This document shows, one piece after another, positions 4,071-5,653 of a DNA stretch of 5,653 bases. The position numbers and the translations under genes were made by a program. The notes below the pieces were generated by a model, which was given only the letters and a program-made list of their open reading frames with translations, searched no databases and had not been told where the DNA came from. The stretch spans positions 1 to 5,653 of the forward strand of contig CAMLNB010000233.1 of assembly GCA_946481205.1 (NCBI GenBank), in the 5' to 3' direction. The number at the start of each line of letters is the position of its first letter. Position 1 is the stretch's first letter. Source of the stretch: an uncultured Kangiella sp. (GTDB taxonomy: Bacteria; Pseudomonadota; Gammaproteobacteria; Enterobacterales; DSM-103792).

Positions 4071-5653
4071 ATGCTGACCACACTCGCCCTGCGTGATTTC
4101 GCCATTGTCACCCGTTTGCAACTGGAATGGGCCGAAGGCATGACCGTACTGACCGGCGAAACCGGTGCCGGCAAATCCATTCTGATCGATGCACTCGGCA
4201 TCGTGCTCGGCGATCGCGCCGACAGCACCGTGGTTCGTCACGGCGCCGAACAAGCCGAGGTGCTGGCCGGATTCGCCGTGGCCGGTAATCGCAGCGCATT
4301 GGCTTGGTTGACCGAGCAAGCGATGGAGCACGACGGCGAAGTGTTGCTGCGCCGGGTGATCAGCAAAGACGGTCGCTCGCGAGCGTTTATCAATGGCACG
4401 CCGGTCACGTTGGCGATGCTGCGCGAACTCGGCGGTTTTCTGGTCGAGATCCACGGCCAGCACGAACACCAGCGGCTGCTGCACAGCAGCGCCCAGCGCG
4501 ACATGCTCGATGAATTTGCCGGCCACGACAGCGAACGCAAAGCGGTGCGCGACGCTTGGCAAAGCTGGCAGAAACTGCGCGACGAATACCAGCAACTGAA
4601 AACCGCTGCGGCTGATCGCGGTGCCCGGCTGGATCTGCTGCAGTTCCAAACCCAGGAACTCGCTGCTGCCCGTGTCGATGGCATTGATGTTGCCGACCTG
4701 GAGCAGCAACACAAGCGCGCAGCGCACGCCAGTGAAATGGCCCAGCTGGCATTGCAAGCTGCTGACTTGCTCGAAGGTGAAGACGGTGAGGGCGCCACCG
4801 AGCGGCTGGAAACCGCGCTGGAAAAATTGCAGCGCATCGCCCATATCGATAGCAGCCAACAGACCACACACGACGGCCTGCTCGATCTGCTCAGTCAGCT
4901 GCGCGATCTGTCCGCCGACATCCGCCGTTACGGCGAACATATTGAAATCGACGAGCAGCAATACGCCGAACTCGACGCCCAATTGACTACGCTGCACCAG
5001 CTGGCGCGCAAGCACCGCTGCGAAATGCGTGAACTGCCGGCGTTGTACCAACAGCTGCAACAAGAGCTCGATACGCTGACCCATTCCAGCGAACGGCTGG
5101 ATCAAATGGAAGTGGCCATCGGCAAAGCTCGCGCTGCCTATGTTGCGGCCGCAGAAAAACTCAGCGCTGGCCGACAGAAAGCCGCGCAGAAAATGGCCAA
5201 GGCGATCAGTGCGACGCTGGAACAGCTGAACATGAAAGGCGGCAAGTTCGAAGTGAGCTTGCTGGCGCGCGAAGAAAGCGAATGGGCCATCGATGGTCGC
5301 GAGAAGATTGAATTCCTGGTCAGCGCCAATGCCGGTCAGCCACCGCGAGCATTGAACAAAGTCGCGTCTGGCGGTGAGTTGTCGCGGATCAGTTTGGCCA
5401 TACAAGTGCTGATTTCGCAAAAGAGCCAGCTCACTTGCATGATCTTCGATGAAGTGGATGTCGGCATCGGCGGCGCCACCGCCGAAATCGTCGGCCGCCT
5501 GCTGCGCCAGCTCGGTGAAAAAGCTCAAGTGTTGTGCGTGACCCACCAGCCGCAAGTCGCCGCACTCGGCCATCACCATTACCGCGTGCAAAAAGCCAGC
5601 GACGGTAAATCGACCAGCACCGAAGTGGTCACGCTCAGCGCCAAAGACCGCAT
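4071..5653 (+). CDS. recN: RecN, DNA double-strand-break repair SMC-like ATPase (3' end missing)
   Basis: RecN is a cytoplasmic ATPase recruited to double-strand breaks for RecA-dependent repair. The frame is open from ATG 4071 to the window edge: 527 residues, against about 553 in E. coli, so roughly 25 are missing. The order is the N-terminal ATPase half with Walker A TGETGAGKS (28-36) and the Q-containing segment IHGQHEHQ (127-134), a long coiled coil rich in Gln, Glu, Leu and Ala (about 155-380), then the C-terminal ATPase half with the ABC signature ASGGELSR (432-439), Walker B MIFDEVD (457-463, Asp460 and Glu461) and the H-loop His492. All catalytic motifs are intact. The start MLTTLALRDFAIV fits the family start exactly. 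The base before the ATG is not preceded by a usable Shine-Dalgarno (GCCTCC instead), and I found no LexA box (CTG-N10-CAG) in 3907-4070, though recN is an SOS gene in E. coli. Leucine codons are mainly CTG. Confidence 0.96.
   Translation, partial: MLTTLALRDFAIVTRLQLEWAEGMTVLTGETGAGKSILIDALGIVLGDRADSTVVRHGAEQAEVLAGFAVAGNRSALAWLTEQAMEHDGEVLLRRVISKDGRSRAFINGTPVTLAMLRELGGFLVEIHGQHEHQRLLHSSAQRDMLDEFAGHDSERKAVRDAWQSWQKLRDEYQQLKTAAADRGARLDLLQFQTQELAAARVDGIDVADLEQQHKRAAHASEMAQLALQAADLLEGEDGEGATERLETALEKLQRIAHIDSSQQTTHDGLLDLLSQLRDLSADIRRYGEHIEIDEQQYAELDAQLTTLHQLARKHRCEMRELPALYQQLQQELDTLTHSSERLDQMEVAIGKARAAYVAAAEKLSAGRQKAAQKMAKAISATLEQLNMKGGKFEVSLLAREESEWAIDGREKIEFLVSANAGQPPRALNKVASGGELSRISLAIQVLISQKSQLTCMIFDEVDVGIGGATAEIVGRLLRQLGEKAQVLCVTHQPQVAALGHHHYRVQKASDGKSTSTEVVTLSAKDR

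Noticed and set aside
4026..5591. 521-residue open frame on the minus strand covering most of recN
   Set aside because: The plus strand carries recN with all ATPase motifs through the same region. The minus frame is kept open by the GC-rich, CTG/CAG-rich codons of recN. Its translation (many His, Gln, Phe, Ala) has no recognisable domain, and no promoter or RBS was seen for it.

Overview
The window looks like ordinary chromosomal DNA from a gammaproteobacterium. The GC content is moderately high. It carries a PilU-type retraction ATPase and a RecN of the same domain build as the E. coli protein. No mobile element, phage gene, CRISPR array, tRNA or rRNA was seen. I cannot name the genus from the sequence alone.

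Layout. (1) 2-691 (+): a small alpha/beta hydrolase with a complete Ser-Asp-His set, starting one base inside the window. (2) 669-854 (-): a 61-residue putative membrane peptide, convergent with the hydrolase and overlapping its 3' end by 23 nt. (3) 977-1711 (+): an XRE-type helix-turn-helix regulator with a larger C-terminal part, target unknown. (4) 1713-3017 (-): pilU, a twitching-motility retraction ATPase with an unusually long Pro/Ala-rich tail; its stop lies one base from the regulator's stop. (5) 3018-3264: a 247-nt divergent intergenic region with a plausible pilU promoter, a direct repeat and an inverted repeat, but no gene. (6) 3265-3906 (+): a GNAT-fold acyltransferase of the FeeM / PEP-CTERM-exosortase-associated kind, which makes or resembles enzymes that make N-acyl amino acids. 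(7) 3907-4070: a short region with three hairpins, the last terminator-like and just ahead of recN. (8) 4071-5653 (+): recN, a DNA double-strand-break repair SMC-like ATPase that runs off the right edge with about 25 residues missing.

How the genes relate. They do not form one pathway or one operon. They alternate in strand and each probably has its own promoter. The least routine items are the orphan FeeM-like acyltransferase divergent from pilU, the unlabelled small membrane peptide, the long PilU tail, and the recN leader, which has a strong hairpin holding the only GGAG and no Shine-Dalgarno close to the start. I found no convincing new multi-gene system. The largest open frame at the right side, antisense to recN, is a shadow of recN coding.
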